Notes: generated from the letters alone by a model not told the origin. Positions 18,726 to 28,022 are shown, counted from the stretch's first letter. The stretch: 64,000 nt of DNA from Cloacibacillus sp. An23 (GCF_002159945.1 NZ_NFJQ01000005.1:172195-236194), one strand, 5' to 3'. Program-made: numbers and translations.

Positions 18726-19667
18726 TTACTTCTCGTCCTTCATCTGAGAGAAGATGTTGGCGAGGATTGCGCCGGAGATGTTGTGCCAGACGCTGAACAC
18801 CGCGCCGGGAACCGTGGCGAGCGCCAGCGACGGGAAGGATGTAGCCGCGAGGCTCGTGGCCAGGCCGGAGTTCTGCATACCGACCTCGATGGCTATGGCC
18901 TTCTTCTTGGAGAGCGGCAGGCCGAGGGCGCGCGCTACGCCGTATCCGAGCGCGTAGCCGAGCAGGTTGTGCAGTATGACGACGGCGAAGACTATCAGGC
19001 CCGTATCCATGATGCGGGCGGAGTTCGCCGACACGACGGCGGCGACTATCATGACTATCGCGGTGACGGAGACGAGCGGCAGTATCTTGACGGCCTTCTG
19101 CGTCGTCTCGCTGAAGAACTTGTTGATGACGAAGCCGGCGCCTATCGGGAGTATGACGACCTGTACTATGGAGATGAACATCGACATCATATCGACAGTG
19201 ACTGTTTCTTTAAGCAGCAGGTACGTCAGAGCCGGCGTGACGATCGGGGCGAACACGGTGGACACGCTCGTCATTCCGACGGAGAGAGCGACGTCGCCCT
19301 TGCTGAGGTACGTCATGACGTTCGACGACGTTCCGCCCGGGCATGTGCCGACGAGTATGACTCCGACGAGAAGCGCGTCGTCGAGCTGGAAGAGCTTGCC
19401 GAGAGCGAAGGCGAGCAGCGGCATGATGGAGAACTGCGCTATGAAGCCGATGATGATGTCTTTCGGACGCTTGAAGACGACGGCGAAGTCCGCGGGCTTC
19501 ATCGTCAGCCCCATGCCGAACATGACTATCATAAGAAGCGTCGTGACCCAGCTCGTCTTTATCCAGTTGAGCGCCGACGGCTGGAACAGCGCGACGGCGG
19601 CTACTATGACGACTATTATCGCCATGTACTTACCGACAAGTTCGCTTAATTTTTCAAGAAACCTCAT
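18726..19667 (-). CDS. Bile acid:sodium symporter (BASS) family transporter
   Basis: 313 residues with nine to ten hydrophobic segments. Members are sodium-coupled importers of organic anions (bile acids, pantothenate, keto acids). Family features: MIVMFGMGLTMKPADF after TM2, the discontinuous-helix motif GTCPGGTSSNVMTYLSKGDVALSV (~107-130) for sodium and substrate, and the second-repeat signature IEVGMQNSGLATSLA. It is monocistronic with its own terminator. The substrate is unknown; given the surrounding amino-acid catabolism a 2-keto or hydroxy acid is possible. Confidence 0.92.
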   Translation of the reverse strand: MRFLEKLSELVGKYMAIIVVIVAAVALFQPSALNWIKTSWVTTLLMIVMFGMGLTMKPADFAVVFKRPKDIIIGFIAQFSIMPLLAFALGKLFQLDDALLVGVILVGTCPGGTSSNVMTYLSKGDVALSVGMTSVSTVFAPIVTPALTYLLLKETVTVDMMSMFISIVQVVILPIGAGFVINKFFSETTQKAVKILPLVSVTAIVMIVAAVVSANSARIMDTGLIVFAVVILHNLLGYALGYGVARALGLPLSKKKAIAIEVGMQNSGLATSLAATSFPSLALATVPGAVFSVWHNISGAILANIFSQMKDEK

Positions 19668-19841
19668 TACAAAAATCTCCTCCGCGCATGAAACAGCGCA
19701 TATATTTCAAAACGCAACGTATTATAAGAACCGGCACACGGCGCTGTCAAACATGCGCCGGAGCGCGCCGCGCCGCGCAAATGCAGGCGAAAGCGCGTTC
19801 GCTGGCGGAGAACATATACCGAAGCGCGTATAACGGCAAAC

Positions 19842-19871
19842 AAAAAGAGGGCATAATCATACGCCCTCTTT
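19842..19871. terminator. Bidirectional-looking terminator
   Basis: Stem AAAGAGGGC/GCCCTCTTT with a 10-nt loop, an A-run on the left and a T-run on the right, so it can act on both strands. On the minus strand it ends the small secreted-protein gene 19896-20090. Confidence 0.85.
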
Positions 19872-19895
19872 ATTTTTTTAAATTTGTCGAAACTC

Positions 19896-20090
19896 TTAGC
19901 CGCAGTATCCGCCGTGCCAACCCGGGGCGTAATCATAGTGATGTCCGCCTCCGTGGCAATGGGACAGATACATCCCGCTCTGTTCAATGCCGCGCGCAGT
20001 TCCGGCCGCGTAGGATACGGCTCCAGCAGCGCCGCAAAGCGCCACGGCGATCACACACGCCTTCAGGAATTTCTTCATCATCGAGATCAC
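19896..20090 (-). CDS. Small secreted His/Gly/Cys-rich protein
   Basis: 64 residues. A GTG start at 20090 has GGAGG 7 nt upstream; an ATG three codons later is an alternative. The N-terminus is a signal peptide (MISMMKKFLKACVIAVALCG, ending near SYA-A). The short mature tail is rich in His, Gly, Tyr and Trp and carries two Cys (SHCHGGGHHYDY and HGGYCG), which suggests metal binding or a disulfide loop. No family recognised. A good RBS, a signal peptide and a terminator immediately downstream argue that it is real. Confidence 0.6.
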   Translation of the reverse strand: MISMMKKFLKACVIAVALCGAAGAVSYAAGTARGIEQSGMYLSHCHGGGHHYDYAPGWHGGYCG

Positions 20091-20166
20091 TTCCCTTCCT
20101 CCAAACTTTCCGCGACGTATTATACACCTTATGAGGCGGACGCGCGTACGATCCGGCGTCCGCCGT

Positions 20167-20358
20167 TTATCCCCGGCGTCCGCGCCTTCCGCGCCCGTGC
20201 GGCTGCGGGGCGGCTGCCCTGACGGCTTCCTTCAGAAGCCTGCCAGCCGCCTCGACCCTGCCGTTGTTCCCACGCTCTCCGTACATCGCCGCGCCGAACG
20301 ACATCCCGAGCATCAATCCCTTTACCAGCAAACCTACTGCGTTAGATGGACCGCGCAT
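20167..20358 (-). CDS. Small hypothetical protein with one hydrophobic segment
   Basis: 63 residues. ATG at 20358 with AAGGAG 9 nt upstream. Residues ~6-25 (NAVGLLVKGLMLGMSFGAAM) are hydrophobic and Gly/Met-rich, followed by an amphipathic helix and an Arg/Gly-rich tail (PHGRGRRGRRG). It lies 137 nt downstream of vgrG on the same strand, so it could be the last gene of the T6SS operon. I recognise no family; the coding call rests on the RBS and membrane-like segment. Confidence 0.42.
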   Translation of the reverse strand: MRGPSNAVGLLVKGLMLGMSFGAAMYGERGNNGRVEAAGRLLKEAVRAAAPQPHGRGRRGRRG

Positions 20359-20495
20359 AATCCCCAGCTCCTTGCTATCCGTTTTATTGAAGATGCCGGG
20401 ATTATTTTAACCGATATAGTTAGCCTGCGCTACCTATTTTTACGATTTTTGCTTTTCTTCGTTTTATTCCGGCGCGTTCGGGGCGCGCCCACGGC

Positions 20496-23400
20496 TCAGC
20501 CTATTTTTATGAAGCCGTTTGAGCTGATGGTGAGCGCATCCTTGCTGGTCAACTTTGAGCCTTTGACGTTGAGGCCGTATATGTTCACGCCGGTATTGCT
20601 GACGACGACCTTTGCATGTGAGTCGGCGGTACTGGTAAGCCTCACGGTCTTAGACGAAATGTTCGCGTCTTTGTCGTTCATCTCTATCTGCGCGCCGTCT
20701 TTTATCTTAATCAGCGCCGACTTATCCTTAAATTCGGCGCTCGAACCGTCCTTGTACTGAAGGGCGGCTTTGGCATTGTCGACGACAAGCCCAGACAGCT
20801 TTGTATCGTCGCTGATTTTGTCCGCCTCCGACGGATAGTCGCCGGGAGTGACGGGCACGCCGAGCTTGAGCTTCCCGTCCGAGGGCGCGTAGCCGAGCCA
20901 CTGCTTCTGCTTGAGGCTTACTGTAGAGCCTTTGCTGCCGCCGCGCGCAATGAACCACTCGTCGGCATAGTCCACGCTGTCTCTCTTGGAAATCGAGACT
21001 GTATCCGTCGCCCTGCCGTATATAAGGTCCGATATGGAAGCTATACTGTGATGCGGCGGCCTCATGACTGTTATTTTCTGTGTGTTTCTCAGGAAATCGT
21101 TGTCTGCGCTGATTATATCGTCGGCCACCCCGTCGCCGTCGGCGCGGCCGACGCCCCAGTGCGCCGGGCCTTTCGGGTCGCTGATGCGCAAAGACGCGTG
21201 CACCGCATCCGTACCGGCGAGCCCAGCCGTGTTGTCGATGGGCGTTCCCACAAGCGGCACGCCGCCCGCGTGAAACAGTATATGCTCCCCGGCGTTCGCG
21301 GTGACGGAGGTGCCGGCGTTCATGTTGACGTTCGCCTTAACGGCGTTGAGCGAGATACCGCCGAGCTTATCCTCCTGCTTATACATGGCCACCAACATCA
21401 CTATCAACGACGTCAGCTCCGGCAGCAGCGACGCGAGCGACGACGTGGTGTAGCTGCGCTGCGCCGCGGCTTTGCTGACTTTATTGTAGTTCTTGTCGTA
21501 GTAGAGCTTATTGTCATCCGAGGCCGGCTCTTCGATGATCGCTTCCGCCACATCCATGACGGAGCCACAAACCCTCAGCACCAGGGTGGACAAGAGGCCG
21601 ACGAGCTCGGGCGTTCCGGCTTTGGCCTGTACGAGAGAGGTCGCCGTGCCGTCGTCCTTGACGGTCATCGCCATGTTGTACGCCGTCTTCGGCGCTATCC
21701 CGATATTGATCAGCTGGAGGGCCATATTGAGCGCGAGCATCGCGTCTTTTACTCCGTCCGCCCCCCACGACAGGGCGTTCGAGGTGTCGCCCGAATAGGC
21801 TTTGCTGAGCGAGGAGAGAGTATCGGAGACCGCCGTGCCGAACGACGAGCATGTGGCGGCCCACGTCGCGAGCGCCTTCGGGTCGGTGGTAGAGCATGTA
21901 AGATTGCGGAAGCCGCACAGGTTCGTCTTGACCACTCCGGCGAGATCTGTGCTGCACGTCGATGTAGCGTGCAGTGCCGTGTCGGTCGCGTTCACAGTGA
22001 GGTCGGACGACCCCGCGGACATCATGAGCCCGTTGCCCGAGGGCATAAGCATCGAGATTCCCTGCTTTTTATCCTCGTCGTTTATCGTTATCTGGTTGCC
22101 GCCCGCTGTGCGCAGCCCCGATATGTTGCGGTTGCCGGAGCCGTATATGCTGCCAGTCTCGCCGTTGGCGAGGACGCCGGAGATGTACGGGCGGTCCGGG
22201 TCGCCCTCCTCGAACGATACTAACGCCTCGACGCCGGGCTGCACCGGCAGCGCGAAGCCGCTGTCGGGCCCCGCCTGAAGCTGAGCCATTCGTATCCAGC
22301 ACGAGGCGTTGCCGCCGCTGCGCCCCGATACGTCGAAGGGGAAGACGAGCTTGTAGCGCCCGTATTCGTCCGTCTCGGCGCGCGCGCCTCCGCCCGCGCC
22401 GTCCACGAAGGCGCGCATTACTCCGGTTATCTTAGCGCGCGGAGCTTTGCGCTCGGGGCGGTACGTCGTATCGGCCTCTATGCAGCGAAATTCGTTGCGG
22501 TAGAAGAGGTGCTCTTTCGCTCCGCGCAGCGGGATGCCGAGGCCGAGCGATATGAATGACTCCTGCGACCCCTCGTGAGTGACCTCGGTCACCATGTAGT
22601 CGCGGTTGAAGGAGGGGCTGTAATGCCCGTCGAGCGTGAATACCGCGCCGGGGCGCACGAGCGGCGAGGCGCTGACGCCGCTGTATATTTTGCCGCGGCA
22701 TTTCAGCTCCTCGGCGCGTATCTCCGCGATGCGGAGGGCCTCCGCCTGAGTTTCGGCGTGCTCGTGCGCGAGGTAGACGTCGCCGAAGCCGTCGGGCGAC
22801 ACTTCGGCCTCCGCGACTATCGGCATGTTCGGGCTGCGCCAGCTGTAGCTGCGCACGACGACGCGCGCCGGGAGCGGCGTCCGGCAGAGCGAGAAATATG
22901 TCGCGACCTCGCCGCTTTTGCCGCCCTCAAGCCCGGTCGCGGGAGAGTAATAGAGCGTCCCCGCAGAGCCGTCGTGCGACTGCGGCGCGTCTGAGAATAT
23001 CACCGTGTCGCCGTCGGGCGCGAAGTAGAAGTATGCCCCTTCGCGCTCCATGCGCCACGTTATGTAGTCGTAGAGGCTTTCCTCGTGCTGCATCGCGAAT
23101 TCCTGGCGCGGGTAGTCGCCGCGCGTCAGCCGCATTTCGTAGGCGAGCGGGAAGAAGCGCTCGGAGGCGAAGAGCTCCTCGACGGTCTCGGGCGCGGTCT
23201 TGTCCAGGAATATCGCGCTCTGCACGAGCTGCGTGAATTTCCAGAAGGCCGGGCGAAGCTGTACGGTATAGTATGCGTAGTTTTTGAAGTGCCCGGTCTG
23301 CTTCGCCGAGGCGGGGCGGCCCGCGAATACCGCGTCGGGCGCGCCGTCGCGCTTTATCGTGAGCCTGGCGCGCCCGGAGAGAAGCACGCCGAGGTCTACG

Positions 23401-23546
23401 GAGAGGTTTTCGCTGACGAGGTCTATCTCAAAGGAGAAAAGGCTCGAGAGCCCCTCGGCGCCGCGAAAGCCGAGGACGCGGAAGGTGTCCTCCGCCATGC
23501 CCTCGGCCTCGAAGCGGAACAGTTCGCTGTCCGCGTTTTGTGCCAT
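20496..23546 (-). CDS. vgrG: T6SS spike protein VgrG (TssI) with large insertion
   Basis: 1016 residues; a plain VgrG is roughly 600-700. VgrG trimers cap the Hcp tube and pierce target cells. The gp27-like base is ~10-350, with typical segments such as FRFEAEGMAEDTFRVLGFRG and QHEESLYDYITWRMEREGAYFYF. The gp5 OB-fold is ~370-470 (DEYGRYKLVFPFD, WIRMAQLQAG, QPGVEALVSFEEGDPDRPYI). The beta-helix needle starts with GNQITINDEDKKQGI. An atypical helical, Cys- and Ser-rich region (~560-800), including the hydrophobic segment LLPELTSLIVMLVAMYK, interrupts the needle. Beta-prism repeats then resume and run to the end. The insertion may be an effector or scaffold domain. Downstream of tssE in the tss operon. 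Confidence 0.93.
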   Translation of the reverse strand: MAQNADSELFRFEAEGMAEDTFRVLGFRGAEGLSSLFSFEIDLVSENLSVDLGVLLSGRARLTIKRDGAPDAVFAGRPASAKQTGHFKNYAYYTVQLRPAFWKFTQLVQSAIFLDKTAPETVEELFASERFFPLAYEMRLTRGDYPRQEFAMQHEESLYDYITWRMEREGAYFYFAPDGDTVIFSDAPQSHDGSAGTLYYSPATGLEGGKSGEVATYFSLCRTPLPARVVVRSYSWRSPNMPIVAEAEVSPDGFGDVYLAHEHAETQAEALRIAEIRAEELKCRGKIYSGVSASPLVRPGAVFTLDGHYSPSFNRDYMVTEVTHEGSQESFISLGLGIPLRGAKEHLFYRNEFRCIEADTTYRPERKAPRAKITGVMRAFVDGAGGGARAETDEYGRYKLVFPFDVSGRSGGNASCWIRMAQLQAGPDSGFALPVQPGVEALVSFEEGDPDRPYISGVLANGETGSIYGSGNRNISGLRTAGGNQITINDEDKKQGISMLMPSGNGLMMSAGSSDLTVNATDTALHATSTCSTDLAGVVKTNLCGFRNLTCSTTDPKALATWAATCSSFGTAVSDTLSSLSKAYSGDTSNALSWGADGVKDAMLALNMALQLINIGIAPKTAYNMAMTVKDDGTATSLVQAKAGTPELVGLLSTLVLRVCGSVMDVAEAIIEEPASDDNKLYYDKNYNKVSKAAAQRSYTTSSLASLLPELTSLIVMLVAMYKQEDKLGGISLNAVKANVNMNAGTSVTANAGEHILFHAGGVPLVGTPIDNTAGLAGTDAVHASLRISDPKGPAHWGVGRADGDGVADDIISADNDFLRNTQKITVMRPPHHSIASISDLIYGRATDTVSISKRDSVDYADEWFIARGGSKGSTVSLKQKQWLGYAPSDGKLKLGVPVTPGDYPSEADKISDDTKLSGLVVDNAKAALQYKDGSSAEFKDKSALIKIKDGAQIEMNDKDANISSKTVRLTSTADSHAKVVVSNTGVNIYGLNVKGSKLTSKDALTISSNGFIKIG

Positions 23547-23631
23547 CGCGTATCATTCCTTTCATGACGTACGGGGAGCCATGCGGGGCGGAACGCGGCG
23601 GCATGCCGCACCTCCGCCCCGCGCGGCTGGG

Positions 23632-24051
23632 TCAGTCGCTGACGCTCACCTTGCCCGAAGAATTTATCTTTGTCATAAGCTGGACCGGCAGAGTCTCCGT
23701 GCCCGAGAGCACCAGCCCCGCGTCGAGTATGAAGTTGACGCTGAACGGCTCCGCCGGGTCCGGCGCGTATGTGACGGTCACGCCGCGCAGCCTCGGCTCG
23801 CAGCGTTCGATGAAATGCGCTATCTCTTTCTCGAAGCGCGGAATGTCCTCGCGGCTGTAGCTCACGCCGATGCTCGTGAAGTCCGGAATGCCGAACTCCT
23901 CGTCGAGCACGCTGCTGCCGCGCCGCGTGTTCAGAAGCTTGCCCACGTAGCCGATGACGGAGCGAAGCACCTCGGCGGGGTCCTCGAAGTTCCCGCGCTC
24001 GGGGTCGTGCTGCATCGCGCGCATCCGCTCCAGGAAGCGTATGGAGGACAC
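23632..24051 (-). CDS. tssE: T6SS baseplate protein TssE (gp25-like)
   Basis: 139 residues, usual length. TssE is the gp25-like baseplate wedge subunit that nucleates sheath polymerisation. The family core is visible: VGKLLNTRRGSSVLDEEFGIPDF (~35-58), the EIAHFIERCEPRL helix, and a final beta-sheet (VNFILDAGLVLSG). GTG start, 3 nt from the stop of the AMIN-like gene. Confidence 0.93.
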   Translation of the reverse strand: MSSIRFLERMRAMQHDPERGNFEDPAEVLRSVIGYVGKLLNTRRGSSVLDEEFGIPDFTSIGVSYSREDIPRFEKEIAHFIERCEPRLRGVTVTYAPDPAEPFSVNFILDAGLVLSGTETLPVQLMTKINSSGKVSVSD

Positions 24052-24054
24052 GGC

Positions 24055-24654
24055 CTATTTACCCCGCGTCTCCGACGGCGAGAATACGACGCGGACGGCC
24101 CCGCGCGATTCCGAGTATTCGGCCTTCGCGGAAAGACGCGCGACTCCCTTGGCTGCCACGCCGGAGACGCGCAGGTAGCCCTTGTGCGACGCCGTCTGTA
24201 TCAGCGAGAGACAGCCGCCGCTCATCGGTTTTTTCATAAACGGAGCGTTCTTCCACTCGCCCTTGAGGTCCACAGTGGCCCCGTTGACGTTTGTCGGGTT
24301 GTAGAACGACACGTTACCCGCAATGCCGTCGAGCGGAAGCACAAGCGCCACCGCCCCGCCGTCGAGCGTCTGTATCTCTGGGCTGCCGAGCGTCCCGCTT
24401 CCGGGAGACGAGCCCTTCGCGAGCTCCGTCCATTCGGGCGCGGGCGGCGTCGAAGGCGCGGGCGTCTCGACCGGCGGGAGCGGGCGCGGCGCGGGCGGAA
24501 GCTCCGCCGCGCGTTCGCCGCGCGAGAAGAGGAAGGCCATCGTGTTGCCTATGCAGCTTGTGCGCGTGCTGCGCGATACCGCGACGCCGAGGAGCAGCAC
24601 GAGTATCAGCCATATCAGCAGCATCCAGCGGAATATGGTCCGTAGCGAGTTCAT
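24055..24654 (-). CDS. Membrane-anchored AMIN-like protein in the T6SS operon
   Basis: 199 residues. One N-terminal membrane anchor (~9-27, WMLLIWLILVLLLGVAV), then a Pro-rich linker (~50-72) and a beta-rich domain (~90-195). The domain pattern V-LPLDG-x-S-YNP-x-V-DLKGEW, then HKGYLRVSG, resembles the AMIN peptidoglycan/localisation module of cell-wall amidases and secretins. That match is by eye and moderate. Its start overlaps the tssM stop by 4 nt and its stop is 3 nt before tssE, so it is an integral operon member. A role in anchoring the T6SS membrane complex to peptidoglycan is inference; the C-terminal OmpA-type domain that does this in other systems is not seen in TssL here. Confidence 0.62.
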   Translation of the reverse strand: MNSLRTIFRWMLLIWLILVLLLGVAVSRSTRTSCIGNTMAFLFSRGERAAELPPAPRPLPPVETPAPSTPPAPEWTELAKGSSPGSGTLGSPEIQTLDGGAVALVLPLDGIAGNVSFYNPTNVNGATVDLKGEWKNAPFMKKPMSGGCLSLIQTASHKGYLRVSGVAAKGVARLSAKAEYSESRGAVRVVFSPSETRGK

Positions 24655-27600
24655 CTGCGCGTCACCAGCCTTGTTATGTTCGCCGGCAGCTCGGGATATT
24701 TCGGAGCCGCGGCCTTGGCGTCGTCGAAGATGCCGGAGGTGTTGGAGACTATCACCGGCACCTTGACGGTCTTGACCTCCGCCGCGTCGAGCTTGTCCGA
24801 TACGCTCGGGAAGTCCATCGCGAAGAAGGTCTTTTCTCCCATGCGGAAGTCGGTCACGAATTCCTTGAAGCTCCCGTATTCGCGCGTCATATCGAAGCCC
24901 GGGAAGCTGATTACAAGCGTCACGCGCCCGGATTTTTCGGGGCTGTAGGTGAAGGCCGCCTCCTGCGGGTAGTTCTGGTTGACGAGCTGCTGCGGGCCGT
25001 CTTCGCCCTCGAGCGTCAGCGTCACCATGCTCGGGCGCAGCCTCGCTCCGGCGTTGACTATCGGCGGGCGCGAGCTTATGTGTACGCGGAAGGAGTCCTT
25101 ACGCTCGGGCGGCAGGGGCTGCGACGCGGCGCTCGCGCCCTCCACGAGCATCTGGAGGAAGCCGTCGTCGAATGGGAACTGAGCGCCGTTCCACTCTGAG
25201 GGGACTGGCGCGCCGCCGCGGTGCGAGAGCAGGTCGCCGAGGTTGTTCTGTACAAAGAGCGGCACGACGCCGGTCTCGCCGAATATCGCCTCGCCTCCGC
25301 CGCGTCCGTAGAGCACGGTCGGGCTGTTGAGCACCTCGTCCTCCCAACGGCGCTGAATGAGCTGCGCCGTCTCGGCCGTGGCCTCGGCGGCGATGAAGTC
25401 CAGTATGCCGCCGAGCACCTCGCGCGCCGGCGACCATTCCTCGTCTATGAGGGCGAAGGCCTCGCCGAAGCTGAGCGCCGCGTCGTCGTATGGCTTCGCC
25501 TCGGGGTGCTCAGCGCCCTTTTCGCGGCCGAACTTCGCCGAGCATAGCGAGAAGGCCGACGAGGGGTTTGAGACCGTGCCCAGCAAAGTCCCGCAGTTTT
25601 CGAAGAACGAGCGCATGTCGGCCTCGGCCTTGACCAAATCGCCGACCTTCGCCTCGCTCTTGACGCCGGAGCGGAGCTGCGTCAGCAGCCCGGGGTTCGA
25701 CTCGACGGCGGAGAACATGTTCCACAGCCGCGTCTTGCCCTTGCTTTCGCTGTTCGCAAGAGCCATCGCTACGACGGCGTCTACCTGCTGCATGCGTCCG
25801 ACCCACGGCGGGCTGACCCTGCTTTCGCGCAGCGGCGCGCTCTCCGCCATGATGCGGCGGTAGACCTTGACGTGCGGAAGGTCGGATACCTTCGTTATCT
25901 TTTCGTAATCGGAATAGAACTCGAATTTTTCGTTTCTGAGCGACGGGCCGGCCTCGGTGAAGCGGCGCGCGAAATCTTCCCACGCCTTGGCGTAGTTCAG
26001 CAGATATTCCGATCTGAAGTTTTCGAGGTAGACGCTCAGCACGCCGGAGCCGCCGGCTATGTCCTCGATGTCCTCTATCGTGTCGCGGACTGCTTTGCGT
26101 CCCGCCGCCGTGTAGCAGAATTCTACCTGCGCGTCTGCATCGCTCTGGATCGGTATATGCCGCCAGAACTGCGATAGACGCACGTTCTCCGTGCTGTGCG
26201 ACGAGTTGAGCTGCGCCGTAAGGTCGTTGAGCAGGTTGCTGCCGCGCCGCGTGAAGCTCTGGACGAGCAGCGAGCGCATCTCCGCCGCTATCGCGGAAAG
26301 CTGATCCTCGCTCTCCGTCCAACGCAGCGAGTTGATTATGAGCTGTCCGGTCACGGGCGTCCATTCCTTTTCGTTCAGTCTTGTCAGAGGAAAGGAGCCG
26401 GCGTCGTCCGAGGCCCCGTGCAGCGCCGCCGCGTCGAGGCCGGACTGCCCGAGGCGGTCGGCGAGCGCGGCGGAGAGCCACGCGAGCTCTATCGCGAGGT
26501 CCATGTCGCGCGCGCGCGTCTGCGGCGTGGATGGAGCGGCGAGTATAGCGCGGAACTGGTCGGTCATAGGACGGAGGATCAGGCGGTTCACATCGCTTAC
26601 GTAGTCGCGCTTGACTCCGGCGAGAGCGCGCCCGAGCATATCCTCGCCCATCTTGGGCAGATACCACGACTCGTGCGCCCTTTCGAGCTTTTGTATGTAG
26701 GTCATCTCGGAGTAGAGGCGCGCGTAGGTCTCGGACATGTCGCCGCCGGCTCCCGCGAGCACGCCGGCGCTTTCTCTTCCGTAGCGGCTCTCCGCCGCGT
26801 GCGGGTCGTCGGACAATATCCTGTACTGGTATATGGTGTTGGCCGCCGTCAGCCCGCAGAACGAGAGCGTCAGCAGCAGCCAGCCGGCCATAAGCGCCGT
26901 CTTACCTCCGGCACCGACGGGGATTCCGGTGAACGGCCTCGGCTGCGGCGCGGCGAGCAGGACGCGCGAGACGAACTCGCCCGCGAACGCGGGACGGCGG
27001 TGTTCGCCGCGGCCCGACGGGCGCGAGGCGCAGAAGAACACTCCCGCTATTTCCGGGTTGACCTGGTGCGATAGCTCGCGCGACAGGTTTTCCGTCAATA
27101 TGTCGAGCTTCGGCGCGAGCCCCCTGAGGCGGCGGAGCGCCGTCAGCATATCGCCGTGAGGCGCGGCTCCGCGCGCCGCGCCGTCGAGCAGGAACGTTTC
27201 GAGCTTTCCGGCGGCGGCCTCCGCGGCGCGTCCTCCGGGTGCGCAGGCGCTCCATCCTCCGAGCGCGCCCTCCGGCCCGTCGGGCAGGCAGCGCGATAGA
27301 AGCGCGCCCATTCCAGGCAGACTCTCGATCTCTTCGACAAGTATGTAGACCGGGTACAGCGCGTTAGCGGTCATCATTATCTGGTGGAGCCTGCCGCGGA
27401 GATCCTGCCCGAGAGCGTCCGCCTCGAAGTCGCTCATCGCCTCGAGCTCCGGCGCGCGCAGCGTCAGCACCACTCCTCTGAGCGGGGCGGAGCGTCTTCG
27501 CGCGGCGAGCAGCTCCTCAAGCTCGGATTCCCACGTCCTTTCGTCGCCGCAGCTGAGGCTCAGCAGGACGCACGAGCCGAGGAAGTGCCAGCGCAGCGGC

Positions 27601-28022
27601 GCTTCCCCCTCCGGCAGTCTGCGCCCGAAGCCGTCGAAGGGCGTTTCAACGCCGGCCTCTTTGCCGACGGCTATGAACCACGGCTGGCTCGCGCCGAAGC
27701 GGCGCGAAAAGCGCGACGGCGAGTTGAGTATGCATGACATTCCCTGGTTCCACGCGCTTCTCACGGAGCCTCCGGCGACTTCGGCCTCGGCCTTCGGGCT
27801 CCCGCTCGCCACCTTCGCGACGAAGGCGCGCTTGTCGCGCCAGCGCCAGAGCGCGAGCAGCCCGCGCCAGACGAGGTACAGGGCCGCGATGCCGAGCACC
27901 GCCGCCGCTCCGGTGAAGACGGGCCAGCCCTCGTACCACGAGAGCGCCGTCAGCGCGCCGAGCAGGACGAGCAGAAGCAGCAGGATAAGGATATATTTCA
28001 AAGCCTTGGAAAGAAATTTCAT
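24651..28022 (-). CDS. tssM: T6SS membrane complex protein TssM (IcmF-like)
   Basis: 1123 residues, normal length. Inner-membrane core of the T6SS envelope complex, reaching TssJ through its periplasmic domain. Two N-terminal membrane helices (~8-30 and ~34-55), a cytoplasmic IcmF domain, a third membrane helix (~375-397, TALMAGWLLLTLSFCGLTAA), then the long periplasmic region with the conserved core around ~990-1100 (RPSMVTLTLEGEDG, AFTYSPEKSGRVTLVIS). Where most TssM have a Walker A P-loop, this one reads WFIAVGKEAGVETPFDGFG with no GxxxxGKS/T, so nucleotide binding is probably lost. Translationally coupled to the AMIN-like gene. Confidence 0.92.
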   Translation of the reverse strand: MKFLSKALKYILILLLLLVLLGALTALSWYEGWPVFTGAAAVLGIAALYLVWRGLLALWRWRDKRAFVAKVASGSPKAEAEVAGGSVRSAWNQGMSCILNSPSRFSRRFGASQPWFIAVGKEAGVETPFDGFGRRLPEGEAPLRWHFLGSCVLLSLSCGDERTWESELEELLAARRRSAPLRGVVLTLRAPELEAMSDFEADALGQDLRGRLHQIMMTANALYPVYILVEEIESLPGMGALLSRCLPDGPEGALGGWSACAPGGRAAEAAAGKLETFLLDGAARGAAPHGDMLTALRRLRGLAPKLDILTENLSRELSHQVNPEIAGVFFCASRPSGRGEHRRPAFAGEFVSRVLLAAPQPRPFTGIPVGAGGKTALMAGWLLLTLSFCGLTAANTIYQYRILSDDPHAAESRYGRESAGVLAGAGGDMSETYARLYSEMTYIQKLERAHESWYLPKMGEDMLGRALAGVKRDYVSDVNRLILRPMTDQFRAILAAPSTPQTRARDMDLAIELAWLSAALADRLGQSGLDAAALHGASDDAGSFPLTRLNEKEWTPVTGQLIINSLRWTESEDQLSAIAAEMRSLLVQSFTRRGSNLLNDLTAQLNSSHSTENVRLSQFWRHIPIQSDADAQVEFCYTAAGRKAVRDTIEDIEDIAGGSGVLSVYLENFRSEYLLNYAKAWEDFARRFTEAGPSLRNEKFEFYSDYEKITKVSDLPHVKVYRRIMAESAPLRESRVSPPWVGRMQQVDAVVAMALANSESKGKTRLWNMFSAVESNPGLLTQLRSGVKSEAKVGDLVKAEADMRSFFENCGTLLGTVSNPSSAFSLCSAKFGREKGAEHPEAKPYDDAALSFGEAFALIDEEWSPAREVLGGILDFIAAEATAETAQLIQRRWEDEVLNSPTVLYGRGGGEAIFGETGVVPLFVQNNLGDLLSHRGGAPVPSEWNGAQFPFDDGFLQMLVEGASAASQPLPPERKDSFRVHISSRPPIVNAGARLRPSMVTLTLEGEDGPQQLVNQNYPQEAAFTYSPEKSGRVTLVISFPGFDMTREYGSFKEFVTDFRMGEKTFFAMDFPSVSDKLDAAEVKTVKVPVIVSNTSGIFDDAKAAAPKYPELPANITRLVTRR

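Noticed and set aside
20131..20760. Plus-strand 209-codon frame downstream of vgrG
   Set aside because: Overlaps the vgrG 3' end antisense and two small minus-strand frames; no RBS and no recognisable domain.
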